Below are positions 1-11,076 of a DNA stretch of 64,000 bases, in pieces (the stretch's first letter is position 1; each line of letters starts with the position of its first letter). A program made the position numbers and the translations under genes. The notes under the pieces are model-generated. The model saw only the letters and a program-made list of their open reading frames with translations, was not told where the DNA came from and searched no databases. The DNA is taken from assembly GCF_000219625.1 (NCBI RefSeq), contig NC_018218.1, forward strand, positions 4,154,001 through 4,218,000. Direction: 5' to 3'. The stretch is from Zymoseptoria tritici IPO323. Taxonomy: Eukaryota; Ascomycota; Dothideomycetes; Mycosphaerellales; Mycosphaerellaceae.

Positions 1-3000
1 GGTCTGGCGCCTCGTTTTTGACGGACACGTACATTGGCCGACGCGGGTCGTACTCATTCTCGTTCGGTTCGGGTAGCGGTGAGTCGTGCGAAGGCCGACG
101 CTTGCCACCACCCTTGCCATTCTTTTGCTTCTTCTGCCCTTGTGCATGCTTGCCTTTACCAGAGTGTTTGGAACCGTTCCCGCGGCGTTCATGCTTGTCA
201 GCGGCATCGGCCACGACACCGATTTTCGGCAGTGGCAAAGGGAAGGCATGGGGCAGCGCAGCTGCAATGAGACCCAGCTTCGCGTCGTCCATTCCAGGAG
301 TGTGAAGCAGTGTGCGAATCTCGTCACGGTCTGGAAGCTCAATCATGTCTTTGACCCAATTCAAGACGCCATTTGCGGCAGCGGACTTGTGCTCTTTCTG
401 GTAGTGCTCGATCAATTCGAGTGCAGTGTACTTGGGCGCTTGTGAGGTTCTGTACCAATACTCGCCAGTGTCTGGCGCTCCGTTCGTTGCAGTGTGCAGG
501 CAAGTCTTGCAGACAAGCAAATGGGCTTTCCTCAGTGGCTTCATCTGTGCCTGATTCACCAGGGCGTGCGAGAAGATGTCCAAGGTCGGAAGGTCGTGGA
601 AAGCTTGTGCATATCGTGAAACGCAGTGATGAATGGCAGTCTGGAGACGTATGCAGCCCAGAGCTTGGATACCCTTGACTCCATCCAAAGCGTCCCACAC
701 CTCGCGGGCGTCGCAGGCCAGCTTTTCAGTCAGGACTTGGCGGCCGACCTGTGCCTCTGTCACAGTAGGCACTTGATGACTGTACGGGTACTCGTGGGGC
801 ATTTGTTGAAAGGTGCTGCCGGTACGCGAGTGTTCCAGCGATTGTTGCGGCGGCAAGGCATAAGAGTTACGAGCGCTCTCAGGAGGTGTCGGCCGGGCTT
901 CCACCTTCGGTTTGAAGTCAGCCGGACGGCGGCTTGCTTGGAGCCAGCGCCCTGGTTCTTTGTGAAACATCTGCTCTTCGGGCCAGTGTGCAGTCTGCCA
1001 ATGGACCACGACGTTGCCCTTGCTGAAGTCACTGGTGTGTTTGGCGCCATAGTGTTGAATCAAACCCTCAAAGGCGAACCATTTGGGCTTTTTGTCGTCG
1101 AAAGTTCCGTCGCGGAAACATCCCTCGCAGATGAATTGCTCACGTCGTTGGCTCTCTGTCAGTGGACGTACCTTGTTGTCGTATAACCACTTCATGTTGT
1201 CCAGGGATAAGAACGGCCTTTTCTCGTCTGGCAAGTTTGTACTCGATGGCGAGCCAGCCTCGTTTTCATTCGCATTGTACATTTCGTGTACGAAAACCAG
1301 TACGTCTGCTGCAAACTCGGGAACGTTGTTTGGCTCGAGAATGTTGCCTCCATGCCACCTGCCGTTGATGATGTCGGAAGCATACTCGGCGAGCTTCTTC
1401 CGTAATGGCTCTTGAAGTTGGTCGTAGTCGCGGTCGTAGACCTCCCTGGCTGGTTTCGAGATGTTTGGTTCCATCTGCAGTCCAGCTTGAAGATATGACT
1501 GCTGTTGCGTTCTCCGGTACTCGATCTCTTGCGCGTGTGGTAGCTGCGACAGGAGTCTGGGTTTCAGCATCTCCCATGCGCCATCAGTCAGTGGAAGACT
1601 GATCTTCAGAGCGGCGTTGAATGAATCCATGTGCTGCAGAAACTCAGGCGCAATTGGTGTCTCCATCTCTCGGCACCGGCGCTCAATCTCGAGTTTTCTG
1701 AAGCTCCGGGCGGCTGAAACCTCGCGAGGGTCTCTCACCTTTCGAGACTGCTGCCATCGTTGTTGCTCTAGTGGCTGTGGCTGTTGCTGTCCTGGCGGCT
1801 CGAAGTGCGAGTTGAATCCATTCTCGAAGACATGGACAGGTTGTGGTAGAGGGTGAGTGCCTGCGAGAGGTGGGTTAGGGCCATATTCTTGAATCGTTCT
1901 GACACGCAAGATCAAACGGTTCGCAAGCGCACGCAATGCGAGAGCAAGGGAGAAAGACCTTGGGAAGAGAAGAGATCTCGGGAAAGAAAAATCCGCGAAC
2001 TCGCAGAGAAATGCATGCTTACCGTTCCCTGCCAGTGGCGGCTGCAGACCATTTGACCCGGCAGGCTTACTTTGTGTCGTTCCATATCGGCGAGGGAACG
2101 ACGACGGATCATCCTCTCTGAGCATCTGACCCAAGTCTATGCCCGGCCGCATCTGCAGTTCCCACTTCTCCCACCTCGCAGAGTCATTCATTATCTTTTT
2201 ACCAGCATCCAGGAGCCCCTTTCGCCACTCGTCCAATGCGGCTTCTCCCAACGTCTTTGCTTGTGTTTCGTCGTCTACAATCTTCCTCAAGTCTTCACGA
2301 TGATAAACTTTGGAGAATTTGAGATTTCCAGGGATACCACCTGGCAATTGGCGAACTTGATCGGGGACGAAGTGCAAATCAGTGGATCGGAAAAAGCCAT
2401 GAGCGACTCCAAATCTTAGCGCAGAGAGTGTCGGATTCTGCAGCACTTGAATGTCCTACTACGTGGTTAGGTCGGACAGCAAGCAGGGCACTTTTTGTGA
2501 TGATTTGTTACCCTCACGACATTCTGCTCGAGGCAGCTGCCGCACGATCGAATCCGGAATGGCCAAACAACGCGCACACCATCGGGTCCTGGTCCGGCAT
2601 TGAAGACGGAATTAGCAGTCGATGGCGCACCAACCTTACCGCAGGATTGACATGAGGAACCTCCAATCAGGGCCAACATCTGCATGTCGGTCATTCCTTG
2701 CAGACTCTTAGGCAATGCATTGTAGAATGTCCTCTTGGAGTTGGTCCAAACGGTGTCAATGTCCTTCTTGGTTGGTCCGGCATTCAGCTTCTTCTCCTGG
2801 AGGTTGAGGTACGCCTTGATCTTCCCGCTGGGATGAGACAAGCGGGCGAGCATGTCCGGAAAGAAGGTCCGCAGGTTTCCGTCCTCAGCGGCTGCTGGGT
2901 TGGCAATCACTTCTCCGTCCTGGAGGACGAGCCACGACCGGAAGGTCTTGCTGACACGAACGCAGCGCGCGAGCATGGCCGGTGACAGATGCATGAAAAC

Positions 3001-3486
3001 CTGCTTCCAGATGGAAAATGGCAGTTCTGTTATCCGCCGATGGCTTCCAGATTTGTCCTCATGCGCCGCTGGAGGCGTGTCAAGCTTGCGCAGCTTCAAT
3101 ACCCTGGCGCCATTCTCATCTTCCGCTGGAACACCCGTAAGGTCAGCGTCCGGACTCTTAGTCTCGCTCAATTTGCGCTTGACGCCGGCGTGGCTGGTGG
3201 GACTGCCAGTGGCATCGACCGCGGCGACATCCATGGCAACGGAAGTTCCATTGGTGCCAGGCGAGGCATGGGAGGAGGTGGTTGGAGAGTGGACCGGAGA
3301 CATGTCCATTTCTGCTTCCGAGTCGTCCGCGGAATCCTCCTGAGGGAGCGGGTCGCTCGCGGCCATCGGAGCTGCGATCGCGGTTTCGTCAGTACGCGGT
3401 GAAGCCTGGGCGGTGTCCGATGAAGAGTGGTTGGAGTAGAAGTCGAAGTCCGAGTCCTCCTGGGTCTCGCCGCTGGGACTGTCCAT
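1..3486 (-). CDS. F-box protein with long C-terminal region of unknown function (3' end outside window)
   Basis: Probable SCF ubiquitin-ligase substrate adaptor. Exons on the minus strand: 3486-2512, 2455-2023, 1860-1 (open at the left edge). About 1,089 codons lie in the window with no stop. The first ~145 residues are acidic and serine-rich. An F-box follows at about residues 150-190 (ITELPFSIWKQVFMHLSP), then Cys pairs (SCQSCGK, RSCGSC). The third exon has CEGC and CKTC...H..H patterns that look like zinc sites, and a Gln-rich stretch. Introns 2456-2511 (56 bp) and 1861-2022 (162 bp, CCTAAC branch site) were placed by frame continuity. The ATG at 3486 was chosen because residues encoded upstream of it do not look native. 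It may belong to a fungal F-box family with a DUF7892-like C-terminus, but that is from memory and unverified. The 162-bp intron is a multiple of three without stops, so a retained form is possible. Confidence 0.75.
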
Positions 3487-4293
3487 GGCGAAATCAGCAG
3501 TCGCAGAATGCGACAGAGATGGGAATGGTAGCTGCGATTCAATGAAACAGACGCGCCATGGGAGGCAGCTGTAGAGGGAAGTGCAGGTCAGAGGGAGGGA
3601 GTGGTGGATGAGCAAGAAAGAACACTTGACTGCGACCGTCACCAGCGAGAGCGACACCCGAGAACTTAGTATGCGCTTGGGGATGTGTGATGTGTGTGTA
3701 TGATGATGAATGCCTTGCTACACCGTCGAGTAGGGGGAGCGAATGAGTGAGGGTGAAAAGGCAGGGCGGAGGTGGGAAATGTTAGGAGATGGGGCTGTGA
3801 CCTGTCTTGCAAATTGACTGGGATCGGGAACACCGGGCCAGAAGTTGTATTGACGACCAGGGACCTCGAGACGATGGTACATGCGAAGGTCTGATGGGAA
3901 AGGATGGCAAGATGTCTTAGTGACGACTACGTCTGGAGGAAGGAATCCCACATATCGTACACAACCTCGCCGTCGCCGTCGCCTCTCTTCTTTCATACAC
4001 TGCCTCAGGAACACGCAATGTTCCAACGTGGCTGGACGTCATGCGCCAAGGAGAGCTGTTGCGCTGGGCTGGTTAGCTGGGAGCTACTACTGGGTTGCCA
4101 TTCATGTTCAAAGCAGGTCGCTGTCGAGCTTTGAAACATCTCATCATTCACCCAACTTGCGCCTCCAAATTCTGCATTGTGGTGGTATTTTCTTCCATTC
4201 AAAAGAGTGCTGCTGAGGTGACAAGCGTCTTCCACCTTGCCTCCACGTTGCACTCCCCTCTGTCGAACCTACCTCCCCACCACGACCACCGAC
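3487..4293. promoter_or_regulatory. Divergent intergenic region between the F-box gene and ABP1
   Basis: This 807-bp stretch holds the 5' leaders and promoters of two divergently transcribed genes. It contains CT-rich leader sequence just before the ABP1 start and a TG-rich patch near 3690. I see no TATA box that I would defend and no further coding sequence; the ORFs here overlap and lack family features. Confidence 0.5.
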
Positions 4294-6740
4294 ATGGCCT
4301 CTCTAAATCTGTCCCAGAACGGACCGGCCATAACCAACAGCTATCAGAAAATCGTCAATGCCTCGCCCTCCGGTCCAGCAGCTTCTTCTCCCACCTACGG
4401 TATCTGGGCCTTGTTTTCCGTCAAGGCACCACTCGCCAATGCCTTCCAAGCCGATGCATCGAAAGAGAGCGTACTTTCAGTTCAGACAACGGGTGAGGGT
4501 GAATTGGCGGACCTGATCGAAGACTTCTCCGATGGGCGCATACAGTTCGCATTCGTGAAAGTGAAGGATCCCAACACGACACTGCCAAAGAGCGTGCTCA
4601 TTGCCTGGTGCGGCGAGGGTGTGCCGGAGAGGACCAAGGGATACTTTACGAGCCACTTGAACGCCGTCTCGAAGCTGCTGCACGGGTATCATGTGCAGGT
4701 CACTGCACGCTCGGATCGTGATCTCACACCTGAGCTTATTGTGAAGAAGGTGCAGGATTCCTCCGGGTCCAAGTACAGCGGAGGTGGATCGGCGCCCTCA
4801 GCTGGACCGGCTCCGCCTGTAGCATCTAAGCCAGTCCTACCCACGAAGAGCTTTGGTGCATCGAGTGGCTTTCAGGCTCTCGGTTCACGTACTCGAGCAC
4901 CCGCATCTTCCGCTGCCGTTGACGACGACGGTTGGGGACAGGATGCGCCGCAAGTGTCAAGATCGCAGCTCGAGAAAGTTGCGCCTGCATACCAGCCAAC
5001 AAAAGTCAACATGGCAGAACTACAGAACCAGCGACAACCTTCTCAGTACCAGCCGCCTCCACGCCCGAACAACAATTCAGCCGACGTGGTCAGTGGTGGA
5101 TATCAGCCAATAGGAAAAGTTGACATTGCTGCGCTCAGAGCACAGGCAAAGACAGCCCAGGACGATCGGCCGACCGCGGTAAAGGGAGCATACGAGCCGA
5201 TTGGTAAGGTGGACATCAGTGAAATCCGTCGAAAAGCTCAAGGAGGTCCAGCGCCCGCACCGGAACCAGTGCGATCACAGCCATCAGGCAGTGGCGAGGA
5301 AAGACCGCAATCACTCGCCGACCGATCTGCAGCTTTTCAGCAAGGCGGACGTCTCGCCGAATTGCCCAAACCCAAGGTTGCGAACAAATTCGGATCTTCC
5401 ACGAGCAACTTCGCCGGCACCAAAGCACCAGCACCCGGCGGCTTTCAAGCCAAGTCTCTGGCGACTGCTGCACCTGTCGGCACAGCCAGCAAGACTTTCG
5501 CAGATGAAGGTGGCAAGACGCCAGCACAGATATGGGCGGAGAAGAAGGCTCGTGCGCGAGGTGACAGCGGCGCGGCGGACACCCAGCGACCTTCGATGAC
5601 CGGGGACACCCCTGCATCGCCAATCGGCGCTCAGACGAGCGGTGCGTGGCAGTCCGGGTATGAGGGCAAGAAGTGGGGAGTACAAATTCCTTCCCGCACT
5701 GGCGGTAGTGGTATCAGCGAACAACGCACCGGACAAGACGATAGAGAGGAAGCTGAGCCAACCACTGGCGGCGTTGGCTCTATCAGAGACCGCTTCGCTG
5801 GAGCACCCGAACCTCCAGCACTTGACACTTCCAGCAAGCCAAACGTCAGCGCGCGTGGAGTTCCCATGCCCGGTCTGCCACAACGAGCACCCTCAGGAGT
5901 GCCAAAGGAGGAACACCAAGATTTGCCGCCACCTCCGCCACGCGGCGTACCTGATGACGAGGACGAGGATGAGGAGCCAGAATCCTACCAACCACAGGGC
6001 TCCCCAGTCCGAATCGCCATGCCTGTAGGCCGCAGTGCCCAGCCCATCGAGCCAGCCGAGCAGCTCCCACCACGCGCGGTGCCGACCTCTCTCGCGCAAG
6101 TCGCCGATGATCACCAAGAGCCCGAAGCCGAACCACAAGTGTCAGCGCAGGACGACTCTCGCTTGGCCTCTCAGGAAGCCGCAGCCGCCACCTTTGGTTC
6201 CGCTGAGGATCCTCGCGGCCAGGGCAACTCTGGCGGCAAGAGTGCCATTGCTCAGTACGACTACACAAAGGACGAGGAGAACGAGATCGAACTAACAGAG
6301 GGAGAGCGCATCATCAACATCGAAATGGTCGACGATGACTGGTGGATCGGTGAGAACAGCAAGGGCGAGAAGGGCCTGTTCCCGAGCAACTATGTTGAAT
6401 TGGTCGAGGGCGGTGCGGACGACGCGGACACTGGTGGTTTCCGCAGCCAGGAAGCGGAGGACCCACGAGACGCCGCACCTCCGCCAGGGCCACCTCAGCC
6501 AGCTGGTGGATCTCTGCCTACTGCCACCGCGGAGTACGACTATGAGGCTGCAGAGCCGAATGAGCTGAGCTTCCCCGACGGAGCTAAGATTATCAACATT
6601 GTGAGTCAAAAAGAGTCAGACTTGGATGTGAATGAAATGCTAACGAGCGATAGGAATTCCCCGACGAGAACTGGTGGTCTGGTGAGTTCAATGGTCAGGC
6701 GGGTCTCTTCCCGGCAAATTACGTCAAGTTGGACGAGTAG
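4294..6740 (+). CDS. ABP1: Actin-binding protein Abp1/drebrin-like (ADF-H + two SH3 domains)
   Basis: Binds F-actin and activates Arp2/3 at endocytic patches (family knowledge). Exons 4294-6600 and 6654-6740; 797 residues. An ADF-homology domain covers roughly residues 10-145. The middle is low-complexity Pro/Ser/Ala sequence with three similar segments (YQPTKVNMAEL, YQPIGKVDIAAL, YEPIGKVDISEI). Two SH3 domains lie at the C-terminus. SH3-1 has AQYDY, DDDWWIG and GLFPSNYVELVE. SH3-2 begins AEYDYEAAEPNELSF and is completed only by removing the 53-bp intron 6601-6653 (GTGAGT...GCTAAC...TAG), giving NWWSGEFNGQ and GLFPANYVKLDE-stop. Without splicing the frame runs on into nonsense, so the intron is firm. 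The ATG at 4294 (MASLNLSQNG) fits the family start; the longer frame opens in leader sequence. Acidic and PPPPP tracts precede the first SH3. Confidence 0.95.
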
Positions 6741-7654
6741 GCTGCGAGGACAGGATGATGAGAAAATGGAGATCAGTAGACAGGCTGTGTAGATACGAAT
6801 CACCGAAGCAGATGTTTCGTACCATATCCCGTGCACGAACCTCACGCGACCTGAAACAGTTGAAGTGAATGACAACCACGCTACGGACGTTTTCTCCGCC
6901 CCTCGGCCACTGGTTTGAAGATTTAGAGTTTGTACCCTGGTTACAGAAACGCGCGACGGGAACTTCGATCCGTCCAGAGACAAACGGAACTTCAGAGTCA
7001 TCAGCTCGCGTGGTTGCCTTCTCGAGACTCGACACTCGATTCGCACTTTTGCACGTCTACAACACCAAACTTGCGAGCCATTGTCATCGCGCCTGCCACG
7101 TCGTTCCTGCATCTGCACTTGCGTTCTTGCCCAATGGCAGCCTGAATTGACAAACCTTCTCTTTCCTCTAGGTCCGCCTCGACTACACCACTATAAAAGC
7201 CGACCACCGCCGTCGCCTCGCTCAAGATTATCTCTTCGCTCCTCGTCACCTCCACGATCCCGCCGTCCACCGATCCGCTCGACCTCGCACCATACCAATC
7301 TCGCACGTAGTCCGCACCGAATCAACATCCACCGCGACACCTCACGAACTGCATGGATTCATAGCTTGAATACCACTACCCACCGAAGCACGCCATCCCC
7401 GGCACTGCGGGAAGCTGCTTCGGCCGGTACGTGAAGTTGCGTGGACGACCTTCCAATCCCTCAAGGCCGCCAACGAACTGGTCTCAGTGCTCTCGCTGCA
7501 CGACCTACACCATCAAGATAGGGCCATTCAGACGTCGAGAGCGAGCGGAGTTGACATACCGCGTGTCAACGATTTCTGCCCGACGGTTGCCTAGCCAGAA
7601 GACTCTGCAGAGCGTCACCCCGCACATCCGACAACGCTCAAAGCAGAACGCAAG
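6741..7654. promoter_or_regulatory. Intergenic region and long leader of the FHA kinase gene
   Basis: This 914-bp stretch lies between ABP1 and the kinase, both on the plus strand. A TATAAAAG element at 7192-7199 is a plausible TATA box for the kinase gene and would imply a 5' leader of roughly 400 bases. The DNA after it is rich in C and in CTC/CCG words, typical of fungal leaders. I see no coding sequence. Confidence 0.45.
7192..7199 (+). promoter_or_regulatory. Candidate TATA box (TATAAAAG) upstream of the FHA kinase
   Basis: A clean TATAAAAG on the coding strand about 460 bp upstream of the start codon. A match of this length can occur by chance, and the transcription start is unknown. 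Confidence 0.35.
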
Positions 7655-10600
7655 ATGGAGAGATCGTCGCAACAATGCACGCAAGAGGTCGTGGACCCGC
7701 GGAGAATGGGCAGAAACAACTCGGGCTTGTCCGGGGAGGATGTCGCGGACGTGATGTGCATATTGCACCCTTCATCGACTGCAGCTATCAAGCTTGTGGC
7801 AGAGACCGCACGTCGAGCACCTCAGCACATCCTTCAAAACGCCAGCCTGCCCAAATACGACTCGGATCTCTCCCTGAGCATGGTGGAAGAGCAGGACACA
7901 TTCATACTCAAGCATGAGGGTGAGAACAAACAGTGTCTGGATTTGGCTCTCCGATTCTCTTCCAGGACGATTCAGCCACAGCACGGGTTCGTCTTTGGAC
8001 GCAGCATGGAGCATTGTGACATCGCCGTCAATGGCGAAACTCACAAACGTGTCAGCAACATTCACTTCTCAATCTACATGAACGAAGCAGGGGTCCTCAT
8101 GCTAAAGGACATGTCCACCAACGGTACGATGGTCGATGACACCTTGTTGAAAGGCAGGAGCCAGAAACACGAGAAGCGGCGAATGCTTAATCAAAGCTCC
8201 ATCATTGCGCTGTTGACTTACAACGAGGAGGAGAGCCTGAAATTCATCGTGCGTTTCCCTTCTCGCGATGGGTTCTTCCCACAGTACGAGGCCAGATTTC
8301 GGGAATACATGGCCAGACAACTCGATGCCGAACGCAGATTCCGAAATGGCAAGGGCAACGCCTTTGCACCATTCACCGACGCACATCAGAGTCATTCTGT
8401 CAAGGCTCCGATGATACAAAACCAGTACGGAATGCACTGGAGTGGCGGCGCCAAATACAACGTGGTGGGAATGATCGGCAAGGGTGCATTTGCAAGTGTC
8501 TATCAGATTGCGACCAAGAATGACGGGCAATTGTTTGCCGCCAAAGAGCTGGAGAAGCGCAAGTTTATCAAGAACGGGATTCTGGACCGGAAGCTGGAGA
8601 ACGAGATGCTCATCATGCAGTCGATCGATCACCCTAGCATTGTCCAGTACGTCGAGCACGTCGACGTGCTGAACCATTTGTACATCGTCATGGAATTTGT
8701 TCCTTGTGGCGACTTGCAGCAGCACCTAGCGGAGCATGGCGCCCTCTCGGAGTCAGTGGCCAAGCAGATGGCATCGCAAGTCTTCGATGCGCTGAGCTAC
8801 CTTCACACCAAAAACATCACCCATCGCGATATCAAGCCGGACAATATCCTCATTGCAACCCTGGAACACGACAATTTTCAGATCAAACTTTCCGACTTTG
8901 GACTTTCGAAGGTGGTCAAGGACAACGACACATTCTTGAAGACGTTCTGCGGAACCTTGCTGTACTGCGCGCCGGAGGTTTTCCCTCACTACGATGCACA
9001 CGTCGCCGGTAAAGGCACCAAGCGACGCAAGGACACTCCTCCCACCAAGAACTTTCACAGTTACAGCCAAGCAGTCGACATCTGGTCTTTTGGGGCTGTG
9101 TTGTGGTACTCACTCTGTCACAAACCTCCGTTCGAAGGCGTGGCCGATAAGACCGGTCGCGGCATGTTCGACAAGATAATGATGACACCCTTGGACGCCG
9201 CAGATTTGGTAAGGCAAGGGGTCACGGACGCCGCTGTTGCCTTGTTGGTGCAGATGCTTAACACTGATCCCGCCGCTCGTCCATCCGCACAGTACTGCCT
9301 TCAACACGAGTGGTTTGGGCTTCCGCGGAAGTTCACTTGGAGTGCGCCACGACAACCGCTGCCCTTCTCCCATCAACCGACCGGCTTGGGCGCGATTGCT
9401 GAAGTGAACTCTCAAGCAGAATTGGGTGCCAGTCAGGAAGAAGATCTGAACAAGTTGAACAGTCAGTACAGTGAGGTCAGCCTTAACGAGTCTGACATCA
9501 ACTTTCTCGACCCACGACAGTCCAAACGCTTCAAATCCAGTCACATGGGAGACTATCGAGATGAGCAAGACCTCGAGTCGAGCGATGAGAAGTACGGACA
9601 CGTTCCTATCATTCTTGAGGAGGCTGAACACGACTTGGACCATCCACCGGACGTTGCGCCGAGGTCTCAGAAGTTGTTCGGCGAAATCAGTCAGACGAAT
9701 TTCGCGGCGTTGACGAAACCGCAGAACGATGGCGCGTTGACTGGTGCAAGCTTGCCCAGCTCGGAGCATCAGACAGCATCTCCACAGAGTGTGACACATG
9801 AAGACGGTATTCACGACGAGTCCATCCACCACTCTCAAGAATTTGAGGGTTCTCCAAGCCTCTTCGGAGCGGAGAGCATGGTGCGTGACATGAACATGGG
9901 ATCGACCTCATCCGGTGCATTTCGCGTCAACAATGGCAGCGAAGCAGACGTGACCTCTCCAAAGACACCCGCGAGTGCCAATGACCTCGATGAAGAAGAT
10001 CCTTCGCAACCGACGCCACTGCCGGTCAAGCACTCGCAGACTCCGAAGCCGGCCTCTCAAGTGCCTTTCAGCCGCCAAATCAACCTTCAGACGCCACCAT
10101 CGTTCTACTGGAAGGCTGACGACCCAAGCACGCACACGCTGGAATACGCTTCGAAAGCTAGTGGCTTCGACTACACCACCGGCCAAATGATCGTCCCCGA
10201 TAGTCGCCAAGTGCAGCATTTCGCGAACGATGGCCAGTTTTCGATGCCTGACAGTCAACAGGACGACGATGAGCGAATTGACAGCGCGCGGTCGCCGTTC
10301 TCAGACTCCGCCGACTACGTCCCACCAGCCCGCTATGGGCGCCTTATCTCCATGCCCGGCTCCTTCGCGCACGAGACAATCGCACTGGACGGCCAACGCA
10401 CCAGCTGGGGTCGCGCACCCAACAACACTGTCATCTATCCCAACAAGGCCGAGACTCGCGTTCCCAAGCTAGCGTTTTGGATCTTCTTTCACGCGCCGGG
10501 TATTCAAGACTTGGACGAGGACGCCGACTTCTCCGACATGCCGGGTCTGTACTGCGGGATTAGCACCCACGCGAGTGCAGGACTGCATATCAATGGGGTT

Positions 10601-10825
10601 CACTTGAAGAAAGGCGACGAGGGACAGTTGCTTTACGGACGACTGCACACCGGGGATGAGGTGGAGGTGTGGCAGCCTGGACGGCCCGGCAAGGCGGGAT
10701 TGAAGTTCAAGGTGGAGCTGTTCTGTGGGGAGGGCAAGGTTCCGAGGATGGAGGGTGAGGCGAGGTTCAGGGTGGTGAGGATGGAGGGCGAGGCCCAGAA
10801 GAGTCGTGATGCTGAAGAAGGATGA
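7655..10825 (+). CDS. FHA-domain serine/threonine kinase, Rad53/Chk2-like architecture
   Basis: Likely phosphopeptide-guided protein kinase of the checkpoint (CAMK/Rad53) class. A single exon encodes 1,056 residues. An N-terminal FHA domain spans about residues 90-200 (FGRSMEHCDIAV, RVSNIHFSIY, STNGTMVDD). The kinase domain spans about 265-565: Gly loop IGKGAFASV (275-283), Lys297 in AAKELE, catalytic HRDIKPDN (390-397), DFG at 414-416 and APE after the activation segment. Roughly 30 Lys-rich residues (near KGTKRRKDTPPTK) are inserted after APE. A second FHA-like fold lies near the C-terminus (TSWGRAPNNTVIYPN, then HINGVHLKKGDEG). FHA domains on both sides of the kinase match yeast Rad53; I cannot tell whether this is the true CHK2 orthologue or another FHA kinase. 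The long middle linker (565-870) is Ser/Asp-rich with SQ/TQ-like sites. Confidence 0.85.
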   Translation: MERSSQQCTQEVVDPRRMGRNNSGLSGEDVADVMCILHPSSTAAIKLVAETARRAPQHILQNASLPKYDSDLSLSMVEEQDTFILKHEGENKQCLDLALRFSSRTIQPQHGFVFGRSMEHCDIAVNGETHKRVSNIHFSIYMNEAGVLMLKDMSTNGTMVDDTLLKGRSQKHEKRRMLNQSSIIALLTYNEEESLKFIVRFPSRDGFFPQYEARFREYMARQLDAERRFRNGKGNAFAPFTDAHQSHSVKAPMIQNQYGMHWSGGAKYNVVGMIGKGAFASVYQIATKNDGQLFAAKELEKRKFIKNGILDRKLENEMLIMQSIDHPSIVQYVEHVDVLNHLYIVMEFVPCGDLQQHLAEHGALSESVAKQMASQVFDALSYLHTKNITHRDIKPDNILIATLEHDNFQIKLSDFGLSKVVKDNDTFLKTFCGTLLYCAPEVFPHYDAHVAGKGTKRRKDTPPTKNFHSYSQAVDIWSFGAVLWYSLCHKPPFEGVADKTGRGMFDKIMMTPLDAADLVRQGVTDAAVALLVQMLNTDPAARPSAQYCLQHEWFGLPRKFTWSAPRQPLPFSHQPTGLGAIAEVNSQAELGASQEEDLNKLNSQYSEVSLNESDINFLDPRQSKRFKSSHMGDYRDEQDLESSDEKYGHVPIILEEAEHDLDHPPDVAPRSQKLFGEISQTNFAALTKPQNDGALTGASLPSSEHQTASPQSVTHEDGIHDESIHHSQEFEGSPSLFGAESMVRDMNMGSTSSGAFRVNNGSEADVTSPKTPASANDLDEEDPSQPTPLPVKHSQTPKPASQVPFSRQINLQTPPSFYWKADDPSTHTLEYASKASGFDYTTGQMIVPDSRQVQHFANDGQFSMPDSQQDDDERIDSARSPFSDSADYVPPARYGRLISMPGSFAHETIALDGQRTSWGRAPNNTVIYPNKAETRVPKLAFWIFFHAPGIQDLDEDADFSDMPGLYCGISTHASAGLHINGVHLKKGDEGQLLYGRLHTGDEVEVWQPGRPGKAGLKFKVELFCGEGKVPRMEGEARFRVVRMEGEAQKSRDAEEG

Positions 10826-11076
10826 GAAGGATTGACATGATACCGCGCTTTTGAGATCAAGCGATCTCCACATGCATGGGACACGATGAGAAATGATTAC
10901 CACGACGACACACCCCTTTTTGCATTAGCATTGCCAGCAGATGGCGTGGCATGGGACGGGACGCGAATGCATGGGCGGCACACGAATCCGCTCCGGCTCC
11001 ATGAGAGAGAGCCTTGATTGTACCATAGTCAGCCGAGATGGCATCACCTCTGTATGTACAACACGAAACAAGCAGT

